From assembly GCA_002719955.1 (NCBI GenBank), contig PBFW01000045.1, positions 1-64,000 on the forward strand: a DNA stretch of 64,000 bases, given 5' to 3'. This DNA comes from Deltaproteobacteria bacterium (GTDB lineage: Bacteria > Myxococcota_A > UBA9160 > UBA4427). The position numbers and the translations under genes were made by a program. Shown here piece after piece: positions 1 through 9,634 of this stretch. Positions within the stretch are counted from its first letter, which is position 1, and the number at the start of each line of letters is the position of its first letter. The notes beneath the pieces are model-generated. The model saw only the letters and a list, made by a program, of their open reading frames with translations. It searched no databases and was not told where the DNA came from.

Positions 1-107
1 CATAAAGACACTCTCCTCGAGGATAAAATCCCCGCGATGTGTCTCTTAGATTAGATCACCCATTTGTCCGAATCGTTAAGACGGGAAACACCCACCGATT
101 TCCTTAA

Positions 108-123
108 ATCGATTGGAATCGAT
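108..123. promoter_or_regulatory. Inverted repeat upstream of the ankyrin gene
   Basis: ATCGATT-GG-AATCGAT is a perfect 7-bp inverted repeat with a 2-nt centre, ending 26 nt before the GTG start at 150. The size and position suit a dimeric repressor or activator site. No regulator gene is adjacent, so the function is inferred. Confidence 0.35.
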
Positions 124-149
124 ATTGTGACGAAGAGGGGGGAGGTGTA

Positions 150-2258
150 GTGCGGAGATCACGAATTCACGTTCGCATATTGTTAACGCTGAAAAGTTCA
201 ATCGTATGTTCGATTCTCGTGCTCCTATGCCTGGTGGACGTTTCGGGAACGAAGGGGCAAGCCGTCGCAGCAGAAGATTTCGTGCCCGCGGAAATGGACC
301 CCGTTCTCGCTCAAGCGAAAAGAGCGGTTCGCCTGCGCGATTTCGAGAAAGCGGTGGCTCTCTGGGAGAAAGCGGCCAGGCGCGGACATCCCCGAGCTCA
401 ATTTCGACTCGGCGTGGCGTATCGATCGGGCCGGGGAATCGAGCAGGACAACACCAAGGCCGCCCACTGGTTCGGGAAGGCAGCGGAAGCGGGAGATGCG
501 GACGCCCGATACGCCCTGGGAAAGCTCTACGAAGGCGGACGCGGCGTCGAGCGAAATCGTGATCGAGCGATCGAGCTGATGGGAAGAGCCGCAAGGAGCG
601 GCCACCGCGAAGCGAAACAATCCCTCGACCGGATCCAGCGTTCGACTTCCGTGGCCTACTCCACAGCTGACGGCCGTATCGCTGCCAACCGCATGAATCC
701 GCGGGCGGCCCTGACCCAAGCCATTCGCATCGGTGATCTCGGTTCCGCTCGCGAATCGCTGGCTAGAGGAGCTCCCATCAACGGCGCACCCGGAGATTCG
801 AAGCATTGGAAACCGCTCATCCTGGCGATTCAGCAGAAAAACGCGGAAATGGTCGAGTTCCTCCTCGAACGGGGCGCGGATCCGAATCGCATTTCCCGAA
901 TCGGCGAGCCCGCTCTGATCCTCGCGATTCGAAGCCAGGAGAGCCGGATCGCCCACGGCCTGATCGCTGCTGGCGGCAATCCCGCAAAACGATCCCTGAG
1001 CGGATATACGCCCCTGATGGAGGCAGCCAGACTCGGCCTGGGCACGGTGACCCGGGATCTCTTGGTCGCTGGCGCAAATCCGAAAACGACGCTCGATGAC
1101 GACACGAGCGCTGCGGATATCGCACGCCGATTCGGCTTTAACAAGATCGCCTCTCGCCTGCGGCGCGCCGGCGCGCCCATTCTCGAGAATGCAGTCTCGA
1201 AGAACCGCCTCACACTGCTCGAATCATCGCAGCGCGGGCCAGGAAGCGAAGGCATCACCTTCCTGCCTCCGATTCTCGAAGCCGCGCGCAGAGGCGATGC
1301 AGAACTGATTCGTGAACTCGTCGCGAATCGCGCCAGCTTGACGGTCACGGACTCGGATGGGAATGGCCCGCTCCATCGGAGCGCAGAAAACGGCCACTCC
1401 GAGGCCACCCGAGCCTTGTTGAACGCGGGGGTCCCGCCCGACTTGCCTGGAAGAGGAGCGGCGACACCCCTCTTGCTTGCGATGGCTTCCACTTCCGAGG
1501 GATCGGAAGATGTCATCGCGGCGCTGATAGAGGCCGGCGCTGATCCCGGCAAGCGAGATCACTCCTCCGCAGGGATCATTGCCTACGCAGCGAGTGGCGC
1601 CACGGAGAAGAAGCTGGCCCTCGTCGCGGCAGCGGAGGCTTCGTGGACGGACGCGGAAATATCACAATCCCTGGAGCGAGCCGCGCTCTCCGGACAACTC
1701 GACGCTACGCGCGCGCTGCTCCTGGTCACCCCGGTTTCGGCGGATCGAATCGCAGCGCTCTGCAGCGCGATCAGCGCCGGACAGATGAAGATTCTCGATC
1801 TCCTGCTGAGCGAAGAGTTGCCGATCGATCGACCCTGTGGCGTTGGACGCACGGCATTGCTGATGGCCGTCCAGACGAATCAAGCGGAGATCGTAGAGAA
1901 GCTGCTCCATGTCGGTGCCAACCCGAATAGCGCGATCGAGACTGAAGACACAGCCCTCATTGCCGCCGCCAGCCGGGGATTCACAGCGCTCGTCTCGACG
2001 CTCATCGATTCGGGAGCGGACGTGAGTCACCGTGGTGCCCATAGACTAACGCCCCTGATGGGCGCGGCCTCGAATGGGCATATAGGAATCGTAGAAACAT
2101 TGCTCGAGGCGGGTGCCGATCGCGGCATGCGCGACGAGGCTGGGCGCACGGCCTCGGACCTCGCCGACGCGGCGGGCTATGCCGATATCGCTGAGATGAT
2201 CGCCTCCCACCGGGCCGAATGGCGAATCTGGTTCGGAAGCAGAGAGCCTTCTCCCTGA
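150..2258 (+). CDS. Secreted Sel1-repeat and ankyrin-repeat protein
   Basis: A 702-residue protein starting at GTG behind a strong Shine-Dalgarno (GGAGGTG at 141-147). Residues about 10-41 are a basic, then hydrophobic, then small-residue stretch ending near AVAAED, typical of a Sec signal peptide. Two Sel1-type repeats follow (about 80-115 and 116-151, with the LGVAYRSGRG and LGKLYEGGRG cores). From about 185 to the C-terminus there is a long ankyrin array with recurrent LL-GADPN and TPLM-AA blocks. Both repeat types are protein-protein interaction scaffolds; no enzymatic domain is visible. It converges on fliA, 31 nt away. It is probably a periplasmic or surface interaction protein; the partner is unknown. 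Confidence 0.85.
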   Translation: MRRSRIHVRILLTLKSSIVCSILVLLCLVDVSGTKGQAVAAEDFVPAEMDPVLAQAKRAVRLRDFEKAVALWEKAARRGHPRAQFRLGVAYRSGRGIEQDNTKAAHWFGKAAEAGDADARYALGKLYEGGRGVERNRDRAIELMGRAARSGHREAKQSLDRIQRSTSVAYSTADGRIAANRMNPRAALTQAIRIGDLGSARESLARGAPINGAPGDSKHWKPLILAIQQKNAEMVEFLLERGADPNRISRIGEPALILAIRSQESRIAHGLIAAGGNPAKRSLSGYTPLMEAARLGLGTVTRDLLVAGANPKTTLDDDTSAADIARRFGFNKIASRLRRAGAPILENAVSKNRLTLLESSQRGPGSEGITFLPPILEAARRGDAELIRELVANRASLTVTDSDGNGPLHRSAENGHSEATRALLNAGVPPDLPGRGAATPLLLAMASTSEGSEDVIAALIEAGADPGKRDHSSAGIIAYAASGATEKKLALVAAAEASWTDAEISQSLERAALSGQLDATRALLLVTPVSADRIAALCSAISAGQMKILDLLLSEELPIDRPCGVGRTALLMAVQTNQAEIVEKLLHVGANPNSAIETEDTALIAAASRGFTALVSTLIDSGADVSHRGAHRLTPLMGAASNGHIGIVETLLEAGADRGMRDEAGRTASDLADAAGYADIAEMIASHRAEWRIWFGSREPSP

Positions 2259-2289
2259 TTCGAAGGTGGGCGGGCCCCTCGAAGAGCCT

Positions 2290-3099
2290 CTAGCGATCGA
2301 CCAGGCTCTTGAGTTTCGTACCCAGGCGTGCGGTCGCCTTGGTGTGGATCTGGCAGACTCGGGACTCGGTAATTCCGAGGATATTGCCGATCTCTTTCAT
2401 GTTGAGATCTTCGTAGTAGTAGAGGGAGATCACGAGGCGCTCCTTCTCGGGAAGCGAGCCAATCGAATCGGAGATGACGTGCTTCGTCTCCATCAGTTTG
2501 AGGGACGCGAAGGGATTCTCCGAGTGAATATCCTCGATGATATCGGCGAAGGTGCCGGCATTGTCGCCATCGGCGTTGGTTCCCCGAATCTCTTCGAGAT
2601 TCACGAGCGAGATTCCACGAACCTGATTGATAAGGACATGGAATTTGTCGAGTTCGAGGCCGAGGGAATCGGCGACCTCTTCCTCGTTAGCCGATCGACC
2701 GAGGCGTTGTTCCACCTCGCTATAGGCTTGTTCGAGCTTGCGACCCTTCTGGCGCACACTGCGGGGGACCCAATCGAGGGATCGCAGTTGATCGAGGATC
2801 GCGCCCTTGATCCGAAACTCGGCGTAGGTCTTGAATTTACAATTCTTGCTGGGGTCGAATTTGTCGATCGCATCCATCAGGCCGATGACACCGGTGCTCT
2901 GCAGATCGTCGAGGTCGATATGACTCGGCAACCGCACGGCGAGGCGGTTGACGATGTATCGGATGAGCGGAGCATGTTCGAGGATGACCTGCTCTTTGAG
3001 ATCAGGAGGGATCATCCCGAACTCTTGCCGTGCGTCGCTGAGAAGCGATTCCATTGACGTAATTTCCCCAATTCCCGTGCGACGCTTGGGGCGGATCAT
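2290..3099 (-). CDS. fliA: RNA polymerase sigma factor FliA (sigma-28 family)
   Basis: A 269-residue flagellar-type sigma factor that directs core RNA polymerase to late flagellar or motility promoters. Region 2 is visible around residues 35-110 (DLDDLQSTGVIGLMDAIDKF, FKTYAEFRIKGAILDQLR, DWVPRSVRQ), region 3 in the middle, and region 4 near the C-terminus (LPEKERLVISLYYYEDL, then MKEIGNILGITESRVCQIH, the helix-turn-helix). I chose the ATG at 3099 because AGGAGG lies 8 nt upstream and the sigma-54 promoter start point falls near 3173, which excludes the upstream ATG at 3180. No flagellar gene lies nearby, so this is an orphan copy separated from the usual flhF-flhG-fliA context. It could also serve a non-flagellar regulon of the WhiG/SigD type. 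Confidence 0.93.
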   Translation of the reverse strand: MIRPKRRTGIGEITSMESLLSDARQEFGMIPPDLKEQVILEHAPLIRYIVNRLAVRLPSHIDLDDLQSTGVIGLMDAIDKFDPSKNCKFKTYAEFRIKGAILDQLRSLDWVPRSVRQKGRKLEQAYSEVEQRLGRSANEEEVADSLGLELDKFHVLINQVRGISLVNLEEIRGTNADGDNAGTFADIIEDIHSENPFASLKLMETKHVISDSIGSLPEKERLVISLYYYEDLNMKEIGNILGITESRVCQIHTKATARLGTKLKSLVDR

Positions 3100-3604
3100 T
3101 CGTCGGGCCCTCCTGCGAAGCGTGTCGATCAATTCTTTTCCGAGCGGACTGGACGACTCGATCGCCCAACGGACGGACATAAGAGCAGGACACGTGCCAA
3201 GCTGGCGATGATTTCGGAAAAAAACCCGATCATCAGGGAGTCCGCGATGAGAAAAACATCAGGTAATCAAAAATCCCTAGCAATTTCCTAAAGTTTGCCT
3301 CGCTCCGGACCTGGGATGAAATTGCATCTTTTTTCTGATCCACTGTCGATCACGGGCAGGACGGAGCGATGGGGGCCTCAAGCGACGGCGGCACTGACGT
3401 TTTTCCGACGTTGCCGCCGCGCCAGCGTTCGAAACCGAACATGCGCGCACCCCGCGAAACGCCGCTCCTGGACCCGAATGGGATACCGTCGACCTGCAGG
3501 GGCCCCCGCCAGCGATCGGCTCGACCCCGGTCGACCCAGACCCGCCGCACCTTCTCGCGAAGATCCTCACGAGCCTAAATCCATCACAGCAGGGAGATTC
3601 ACCT
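3100..3604. other. Non-coding interval between fliA and a membrane protein gene
   Basis: About 500 bp between divergent genes. The left end holds the sigma-54 promoter and leader of fliA (3100-3200). The stretch 3220-3330 is locally AT-rich with A7 and T6 runs, which may hold activator (enhancer) sites for a sigma-54 system. I see no convincing gene in 3300-3590; the open frames there have no recognisable protein features. Confidence 0.6.
3184..3200 (-). promoter_or_regulatory. Sigma-54 (RpoN) promoter of fliA
   Basis: On the minus strand the sequence reads TTGGCACGTGTCCTGCT. It matches the -24/-12 consensus TTGGCACG-N4-TTGCW at all but one fixed position, with exactly 10 bp between the GG and GC pairs. 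Predicted transcription start is near 3173, giving a leader of about 75 nt before the ATG at 3099. RpoN control would require an AAA+ enhancer-binding activator encoded elsewhere. Confidence 0.75.
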
Positions 3605-4111
3605 TTGGCCCTCTCGAGCGAGCACCAACATTTCCTCATCGTGAAGCAGGGTCTCGTCCCCGCGATCTTCAATTTCGTCCTCAACGGCGCGTTGGCTTGG
3701 CTCATCCTTCGCCACAACGATTTTCTCACTCTCTGGGGCGAGGGGGCGACGGGGCCGGATCTGCTGATTACCGGATTCCTCCTCGCCTTCCTTTCCTGTG
3801 TGATCGTGACGCCGCTGGTCACCCGGCAGATCCGATCCGGAGAGATCCCGCTTCTCGGGGCCATCGAAGCGGCCGCGCCCGGAATGCATACGCGCTCGCT
3901 GATGGCGCGGGCCTCGTTGCTCGGAGTCCTGGGAATCGTCTTTGGCGCGCTTCCGACGGTCGGGCTCTTGAACTGGTTCGGAGTCGAACCGATGACCGTT
4001 GGCTGGTTCGTGACCTTCAAGGCGATCTGGACGGGCCTCCTCGCGGCGGCCATCACCCCGGTCATCGCCTGGTGGGCGCTCCGCGCGGCATCGTGCGAGG
4101 CGACCCGCTAG
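3605..4111 (+). CDS. Small integral membrane protein, unknown function
   Basis: A 168-residue protein starting at TTG with AGGGAG about 8 nt upstream. It has about four hydrophobic segments: roughly residues 16-36, 50-72, 100-122 and 138-158. No charged catalytic motif or known domain is recognisable to me. The loop between the second and third segments is short and basic (TRQIRSGEIP). It converges with xylA (25-nt gap). It resembles the many uncharacterised four-helix inner-membrane proteins of proteobacteria; I cannot assign a role. Confidence 0.6.
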   Translation: MALSSEHQHFLIVKQGLVPAIFNFVLNGALAWLILRHNDFLTLWGEGATGPDLLITGFLLAFLSCVIVTPLVTRQIRSGEIPLLGAIEAAAPGMHTRSLMARASLLGVLGIVFGALPTVGLLNWFGVEPMTVGWFVTFKAIWTGLLAAAITPVIAWWALRAASCEATR

Positions 4112-4136
4112 ACAACGCCCCCCTCCCTGACGGGAG

Positions 4137-5474
4137 TCAGCGACGCAAGACGGCGTTCAAGCGATTCTCGAGCCATTCCTGACGACCCGAGCGCGGTCGG
4201 GGATCGATCGCCCCCGCGTTGACCAGAGCATGCAGCGACTCGAGCGATTCGTTGCCCTCGAGGATCTCGCACCCGACCCCGGTCTTCCAGCCCGCATACC
4301 GCTCGTCCACGAAGCCCTGAAGCGTGTCTTCTTCGATGAGGATCGCGGCTTTCAGCAGCGACTCGGAAAGGGTGTCCATCGCGCCGATATGCGCGTGAAA
4401 GAGATCAAGGGGATCGACGCTCTGTCGGCGCAGCCGGGCATCGAAGTTGAATCCTCCGCTGCCGAGTCCCCCTGCGCGCAGAATTTCGTAGAGCGCCAAT
4501 GTCATCTCCTCGACGCTATTCGGAAATTGATCCGTATCCCAGCCGTTCTGGGGATCGCCGCGATTCGCGTCGATACTCCCGAGGAGGCCATGAGCGGCCG
4601 CGGTGGCGATCTCGTGCTGGAAGCTCTTGCCCGCAAGCGTCGCATGGTTCACTTCGATATTGATCTTGTATTCACCCACCAGATCGAATTTCTGGAGGAA
4701 GGCATAGATCGCGGCGACATCGGAATCGTATTGGTGTTTGGTGGGCTCGAAGGGCTTCGGCTCGACGAGCAGCTGGCCCTCGAAACCGATTTTATGCTTG
4801 TGCTCGGCGACGAGGGCAAGAAATCTCCCGAGCTGCTCGGATTCCCGACGCAGATCCGTGTTCAGCAGCGTCTCGTAACCTTCCCGCCCACCCCAGAGAA
4901 CGTAGTTTTCGCCCGCGAGGCGATGGGTCAGCTCGAGCGCATGCCTCACCTGCGCCGCGGCGTAGGCGAAAACCTCGGGATCCGGATTCGTCGCTGCACC
5001 CGCGGCGTAGCGCGGATGCCCGAAGAGATTGGCCGTCCCCCAGAGCAGACGAATCCCCGTCTCCTCCATCTTACCCGCGGCGGTGTCGACCATCTCGTCG
5101 AGTCGCGCCGCGCTCTCCCGATAGGTGTCGGCTTCGGGCGCAATATCACGATCGTGGAAACAGAAGAAGGGGGCCCCCAATTTACTGATGAACTCAAAGG
5201 CGACATCGAGCTTCTGATGCGCCATGGCCATCGGGTCACCCTCCGACGCATGCCAGGGGCGATCGAAAGTACCCTCTCCGAAGACATCTGCCCCGGGAAA
5301 ACAGAACGTATGCCAATAACAGACAGCGAAACGCAGATGCTCTTCCATCCGCTTGCCGAGGACCTCTCGATCCGGGTCATAGGCCCGAAATCCGAGATCC
5401 ACGGAAGTGGCACCGTTCGCGAGGACGGGAATTCGTTCGATCTCGGGAAAGAAGGGATCCGCCGTCACACTCAT
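4137..5474 (-). CDS. xylA: Xylose isomerase
   Basis: A 445-residue cytoplasmic, divalent-metal-dependent isomerase converting D-xylose to D-xylulose. The length fits class II (E. coli-type, about 440 residues). Characteristic blocks are visible: the N-terminal [11 protein letters not shown] segment, [12 protein letters not shown] with the active-site histidine, [32 protein letters not shown] (metal-binding Glu) and [16 protein letters not shown] followed by [19 protein letters not shown]. Its ATG overlaps the xylB TGA as ATGA and has GAGGAG 7 nt upstream, so the two are translationally coupled. It is the last gene of a run headed by the flavin monooxygenase at 8376. No xylose transporter or XylR regulator is in the window. 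Confidence 0.96.
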   Translation of the reverse strand: MSVTADPFFPEIERIPVLANGATSVDLGFRAYDPDREVLGKRMEEHLRFAVCYWHTFCFPGADVFGEGTFDRPWHASEGDPMAMAHQKLDVAFEFISKLGAPFFCFHDRDIAPEADTYRESAARLDEMVDTAAGKMEETGIRLLWGTANLFGHPRYAAGAATNPDPEVFAYAAAQVRHALELTHRLAGENYVLWGGREGYETLLNTDLRRESEQLGRFLALVAEHKHKIGFEGQLLVEPKPFEPTKHQYDSDVAAIYAFLQKFDLVGEYKINIEVNHATLAGKSFQHEIATAAAHGLLGSIDANRGDPQNGWDTDQFPNSVEEMTLALYEILRAGGLGSGGFNFDARLRRQSVDPLDLFHAHIGAMDTLSESLLKAAILIEEDTLQGFVDERYAGWKTGVGCEILEGNESLESLHALVNAGAIDPRPRSGRQEWLENRLNAVLRR

Positions 5475-6919
5475 CGAAAGGCTCCTCGAAGTCGACCATA
5501 GAGATCACGATAGCGGTCGAGCCGGCCCCCATAGAGATCACGCAGACCCGCGTCGGGCTCGACTTCAAAAGCGACCGGTGGCGCCTTGCAAACCACCTCC
5601 GGCGCTTCACCCGTCACAGCCAGGCGCGCGAGGCGCGCGGCGCCCTGGGCCGGCCCGACCTCGCCACCCGTCCGGTAGACCAGCGGCCGATCGAGCACAC
5701 TCGCCATGATGCGCCCCCAGAGCAGGCTGCGCGCTCCACCGCCGATGACGGAAACGGCATCGATTCTCGTCCCCGCGGACGTGAGCGCCGCCTGCGCATC
5801 GGCGAATGCGAAAGCCACGCCCTCGAGAACCGCACGCCCCATCGCCGCCGCATCAACGTCGTGGTCGAGGCCAATGAAGGTCCCCGTCGCATGCGGGTCG
5901 TTATGAGGCGTCCGCTCCCCCGAGAGATAGGGTAGGAAGATCAGCTGCTCGTTCGGTCGATCCACTGCCTCGACCTCCGCTAGGAGTGCGGCCTCGTCCT
6001 CGGCTCCGACCAGCCGTGTGAGCCACGAGAGACAACTCGCTGCAGACAGGATCACCGACATCTGATGCCAGGTCTCCGGGAGACAATGACAGAAGGAGTG
6101 GACCGCACGATCGGCATTCGCCTTGAACGAATCGCTGGCCACGAAGAGGACGCCCGAGGTGCCGAGCGAGAGCGAAGCCTCTCCCGAACGCACGACTCCC
6201 ACTCCGATCGCGCCGGCCGCCTGATCGCCGGCCCCCGCAGCGACCGGAACCCGCTCCATCCCCCAGGCAGTGGCAACCTCGCTACGCAACACCCCGGTCG
6301 TCGCATTGCCCTCGAAGAGGGTGGGCAGCATTTCGCTTCTCAAACCGGTCGCCTCGATCAACTCAGACGACCATTCCCTCCTGGCGACGTCGAGCCAGAG
6401 CGTCCCCGCCGCGTCCGATAGATCCGTCGCCGCGTCACCGGTCATCCTCAGACGAAGCACGTCCTTGGGCAGCAGCACGCAGCGTAGGCGCTCGAAGACC
6501 TCCGGCTCGTGCTCGCGAACCCAGAGGAGTTTTGGCGCTGTGAATCCGGGCATCGCCAGATTGCCTGTGATCGCCCGAAAGCGAGGCACCCGTTCGAGTT
6601 CTTCACACTCGGAGATGCTCCGCCCGTCATTCCAGAGGATCGCGGGGCGCAGGGGCTTGTCGTCGGCCCCGAGAAGGGTCGCCCCATGCATTTGTCCCGA
6701 AAGTCCGATGCCGCGAACGGATCGTAGATCGTGGCAGCGGCCGAGCGCCCGGAGGGCGCTGTCGCACGCGCTCCACCACGCCTCGGGATCCTGCTCCGAC
6801 CAGAGCGGATGCGGCCGCGAGATCTCGAGCAGCGCACTCTCTTGAGCGATGATCCGGTCACTGTCATCAGCCAGCACGGCCTTGACCGCCGAGGTACCGA
6901 GATCGATGCCGAGATACAT
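5471..6919 (-). CDS. xylB: Xylulokinase (FGGY family)
   Basis: A 482-residue FGGY-family carbohydrate kinase. It phosphorylates D-xylulose to xylulose 5-phosphate for the pentose phosphate pathway. The N-terminal phosphate-binding loop [13 protein letters not shown], the catalytic-side motif [11 protein letters not shown] with WNDGRS, and the C-terminal ATPase segment [19 protein letters not shown] with GPAQGAA are all present, and the length is normal. It begins 2 nt after the flavin monooxygenase stop and ends by overlapping the xylA start (ATGA), so the order is monooxygenase-xylB-xylA on one transcript. Confidence 0.95.
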   Translation of the reverse strand: MYLGIDLGTSAVKAVLADDSDRIIAQESALLEISRPHPLWSEQDPEAWWSACDSALRALGRCHDLRSVRGIGLSGQMHGATLLGADDKPLRPAILWNDGRSISECEELERVPRFRAITGNLAMPGFTAPKLLWVREHEPEVFERLRCVLLPKDVLRLRMTGDAATDLSDAAGTLWLDVARREWSSELIEATGLRSEMLPTLFEGNATTGVLRSEVATAWGMERVPVAAGAGDQAAGAIGVGVVRSGEASLSLGTSGVLFVASDSFKANADRAVHSFCHCLPETWHQMSVILSAASCLSWLTRLVGAEDEAALLAEVEAVDRPNEQLIFLPYLSGERTPHNDPHATGTFIGLDHDVDAAAMGRAVLEGVAFAFADAQAALTSAGTRIDAVSVIGGGARSLLWGRIMASVLDRPLVYRTGGEVGPAQGAARLARLAVTGEAPEVVCKAPPVAFEVEPDAGLRDLYGGRLDRYRDLYGRLRGAFR

Positions 6920-6921
6920 GA

Positions 6922-8376
6922 TCAGCCTATCGTATAGTCCTCGAAGCGCGGTTTCTCCATCTCCTGGGTGAAGCGCTCGAAGGGGAAGGGCCAGACGAAG
7001 GGAATCCCGCGATCATCGAGGTACCAACTGCGACAACCGGTCGCCCACACCGTGTTCTTCGCCGCCTCGGTTCGCTCGTCCTCAAAGCGAACCGCCGCCT
7101 CCGAACTCGGCGTCGCATGGGAGTGGCCGCCCTCCTTGACGTGATCGACCAACATCATGAGATAAGCGAATTGCATCTCCGCCGTTCGAATGAGGGAAAA
7201 ATTTCCGACTGGACTATTGGGACCGTTGATCATGAAGAAATTCGGGAAGCCGGGGATCCCCATTGACATATAGGCGGAGGGCCGCTCCTTCCAGATCTCG
7301 TCGAGCGTCACGCCATCGAGTCCGCGGACCGCCATCGGTCGCACGAAGGCATCCACGTGAAATCCGGTTGCGGCGACGAGGACGTCGAACTCGTGAAGCC
7401 GCCCATCCGCCGTACGGACGCCGCCCGCCTCAATTCGCTCGATCGACTCCGTGACCAGCTCGGCCTGGGGCACCTGGATCGAGTCGTAGAAATTATGCGA
7501 AACCACGAGCCGCTTGCAGGCGGGAGTGTAATCGGGTCGCAGCTTCTCCCTGAGTTCGGGGTCGGTGACGAAGGTGTCGAGATGATTGTTACAGACCGTG
7601 CGCATGCCCTCGAAGATGTCAGAGCTGGAATCGAGGACCTGATTGCCGAAGCCCTGGTGAAAGGATTGGTCGAGCTCATCATGAAGCCCCTGGAGTGCCT
7701 CGGGGTTCGATCTGAACTCGGCGCGCTGCTCTTCGGTGTACTCGACCTGTTCAACGGGCACGACCCATTGTGCCGTGCGCTGAAAAAGCGTGAACTCGCT
7801 CGCAATGGGGGCAAGGGTGCCGGTGATCTGAATGCCGCTGGAGCCGTTTCCGATCACCCCGATGCGTTTGCCCTCGAGCGCCACGGAATGATCCCATTCC
7901 GCGCTGTGGAAGAGGTCGCCGGCGAAATCCTCGATACCTGGGATCTCCGCATGCTTGGGGTGGTGCAGAATCCCGGTCGCCGCGATCACCCAATCGAAGT
8001 GGCCGACGAAGCCGGAGCCGCCTTCGACCTCCCAACCCTCCCCCTGCCAATCACAGCGCACGATCGGATCATTGAAGCGGATCGACCCCTCGAGTTCGTA
8101 GCGCTTCGCTATGCCCTCGAAATATTCCTGGATCTCCGCCCCGGGCGAGGCCAGGAATTTCCAATCGGGGTTCAGCTCGAATGAATAGGAGTAGAGATGC
8201 GAGGGGACGTCACAGGCGATCCCGGGATAGGTGTTTTCGCGCCAGGTCCCACCAACGCGATCGGCTTTCTCGAAGACCGTGAACTCGTAACCGGCCTCGC
8301 GCAACTTGAGGGCGGCGAGCAGTCCGGACATGCCGGCTCCGATGATGGCGAATGTGGGCTTGCGTTCTGACGACAT
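6922..8376 (-). CDS. Flavin-binding monooxygenase, Baeyer-Villiger type
   Basis: A 484-residue NADPH- and FAD-dependent oxygenase. Type I Baeyer-Villiger enzymes insert oxygen next to a ketone to give an ester or lactone. The FAD Rossmann loop IIGAGMSG is at the N-terminus, then GGTWRENTYPGIACDVPSH. The Baeyer-Villiger fingerprint F-x-G-x3-H-x3-W-D appears as FAGDLFHSAEWD, followed by the NADPH loop VIGNGSSGIQ. The ATG at 8376 is preferred over the in-frame start at 8400 because AGAGAGG lies just upstream. Only 2 nt separate it from xylB, an unusual partner. It might act on a terpenoid or alicyclic ketone; substrate unknown. Related N-hydroxylating flavoenzymes share parts of the fingerprint. 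Confidence 0.88.
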   Translation of the reverse strand: MSSERKPTFAIIGAGMSGLLAALKLREAGYEFTVFEKADRVGGTWRENTYPGIACDVPSHLYSYSFELNPDWKFLASPGAEIQEYFEGIAKRYELEGSIRFNDPIVRCDWQGEGWEVEGGSGFVGHFDWVIAATGILHHPKHAEIPGIEDFAGDLFHSAEWDHSVALEGKRIGVIGNGSSGIQITGTLAPIASEFTLFQRTAQWVVPVEQVEYTEEQRAEFRSNPEALQGLHDELDQSFHQGFGNQVLDSSSDIFEGMRTVCNNHLDTFVTDPELREKLRPDYTPACKRLVVSHNFYDSIQVPQAELVTESIERIEAGGVRTADGRLHEFDVLVAATGFHVDAFVRPMAVRGLDGVTLDEIWKERPSAYMSMGIPGFPNFFMINGPNSPVGNFSLIRTAEMQFAYLMMLVDHVKEGGHSHATPSSEAAVRFEDERTEAAKNTVWATGCRSWYLDDRGIPFVWPFPFERFTQEMEKPRFEDYTIG

Positions 8377-8545
8377 GACGAGGCCTCTCTGGCGAGCCAC
8401 GACCTACCCTCGCGCAGGCAGGGAGGGCCGGGCTGATTGGGGTGGACTGGACAGTTTGCCCGAAACGGAGCCCGTCCGCACGGTCGTCTAAGAGAGGACT
8501 CGATCGACGCGAGGCGCGGTACCGGGCCACGACACGATCGCTCGA

Positions 8546-9634
8546 TCAGGCTCCGGGTAAGAGATGCGGGGCCGCACGTCCAGCGATCAGCGGGAGATCC
8601 AGATAGGTCTTGATGCCGGCCCCCGCCTCGCAAACGTAGGGGATCGCGCTGACGCAATGCATCGCGGTCACGACGATGCCCTGATTGCGCTCGAGACCCG
8701 CTTCGATCGATGAGGGATGCCAGCCCTTGAAGGTCAGATGCGTATCCGGATCGCCCGTGATACTCACCTCAAAACGTTCGCCCTTCTCGCCGAAGCTCCA
8801 GCTGAGGTCGGGATCGCTCCCAGGAACGGGCTCGATATTCTCGTCGCCCATGAACCAGTTGACGGCCGCAGTGATCACCGGTTCGCCGCGGACGAGACCC
8901 TGCCAACAGAAGCGCTGGGCCGCGACGAGACCCGGCTCGATGACCCCGATCGGCGAATCGATCGCTGCCGTCGCGACGGCCATATCGTGGGTCGCCCTTT
9001 TCTCGTCGTCGAGTTCGAGCCCGATCGCGTCAGCGACCATGTCGATCGACTGGAAGAACCCTCCGCCGAGCAGCTTGAGCATGGGGCTCGTTCGAGCGCC
9101 CTCGGGCGTCTTTCCAAAGAGCATCATCTCGCCCACGACCTCGGATGCGCCGTAGGTTCGAATATCGGAGAACTCTTCCGCTCGCACATGGGTGATCGCG
9201 CGAGAGAGACCAGACACCATCAGCGGGAAGCGCTCGGTGATCCCCCCCGGATGGACACCCGTGCCGTGAAGCGTGGCATTTCCGGAGACACAGGCCTTCT
9301 CGACTGCCTCCGTGTCGATTCGCTTCGGATAGACCCACCCCAATGGCGTCACGATATTGATCCCCGCCTCGAGAATTGCAGCGACCTCTCTGGGGTTCGC
9401 GACGATCGGGCTATAGACGACGCAGTCCGCACCGAGCGCGAGAAGCGCATCGATCTCTCTGGTCGCGGTCACACCGATCGGGTCGCGGCCGATCAGCTCT
9501 CCGACATCCAGACCTTCCTTCGACTCGCTGTGGACCCAACATCCGACCAATTCGAGTTCCGGGTGATCGATCACACCCTCGATTGCGGCGCGTCCAACGC
9601 CCCCCGTCGCCCATTGGATGACCTTGTATGTCAT
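8546..9634 (-). CDS. DapB-like NAD(P)-dependent dehydrogenase
   Basis: A 362-residue protein with an N-terminal NAD(P)-binding fold (VIQWATGGVGRAAIEGV) followed by an alpha/beta domain with GTGVHPGGITERFPLM. The overall pattern matches the dihydrodipicolinate-reductase-like family common in mycobacteria and environmental proteobacteria, related to 2,4-diaminopentanoate dehydrogenase. It lacks the lysine-pathway context, so a catabolic role on an amino or keto compound is more likely than DapB itself. AGGAGATG lies upstream of the ATG. It sits 169 nt upstream of the flavin monooxygenase on the same strand and may belong to the same transcription unit. Confidence 0.75.
   Translation of the reverse strand: MTYKVIQWATGGVGRAAIEGVIDHPELELVGCWVHSESKEGLDVGELIGRDPIGVTATREIDALLALGADCVVYSPIVANPREVAAILEAGINIVTPLGWVYPKRIDTEAVEKACVSGNATLHGTGVHPGGITERFPLMVSGLSRAITHVRAEEFSDIRTYGASEVVGEMMLFGKTPEGARTSPMLKLLGGGFFQSIDMVADAIGLELDDEKRATHDMAVATAAIDSPIGVIEPGLVAAQRFCWQGLVRGEPVITAAVNWFMGDENIEPVPGSDPDLSWSFGEKGERFEVSITGDPDTHLTFKGWHPSSIEAGLERNQGIVVTAMHCVSAIPYVCEAGAGIKTYLDLPLIAGRAAPHLLPGA

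Noticed and set aside
3100..3180. N-terminal extension of the sigma factor to the ATG at 3180
   Set aside because: The sigma-54 promoter predicts transcription starting near 3173, and the ATG at 3099 has AGGAGG at good spacing.
4230..5501. Long open frame antisense to xylA
   Set aside because: It is the mirror frame of a strongly recognisable gene, an effect of GC-rich codon bias; it shows no protein family features.
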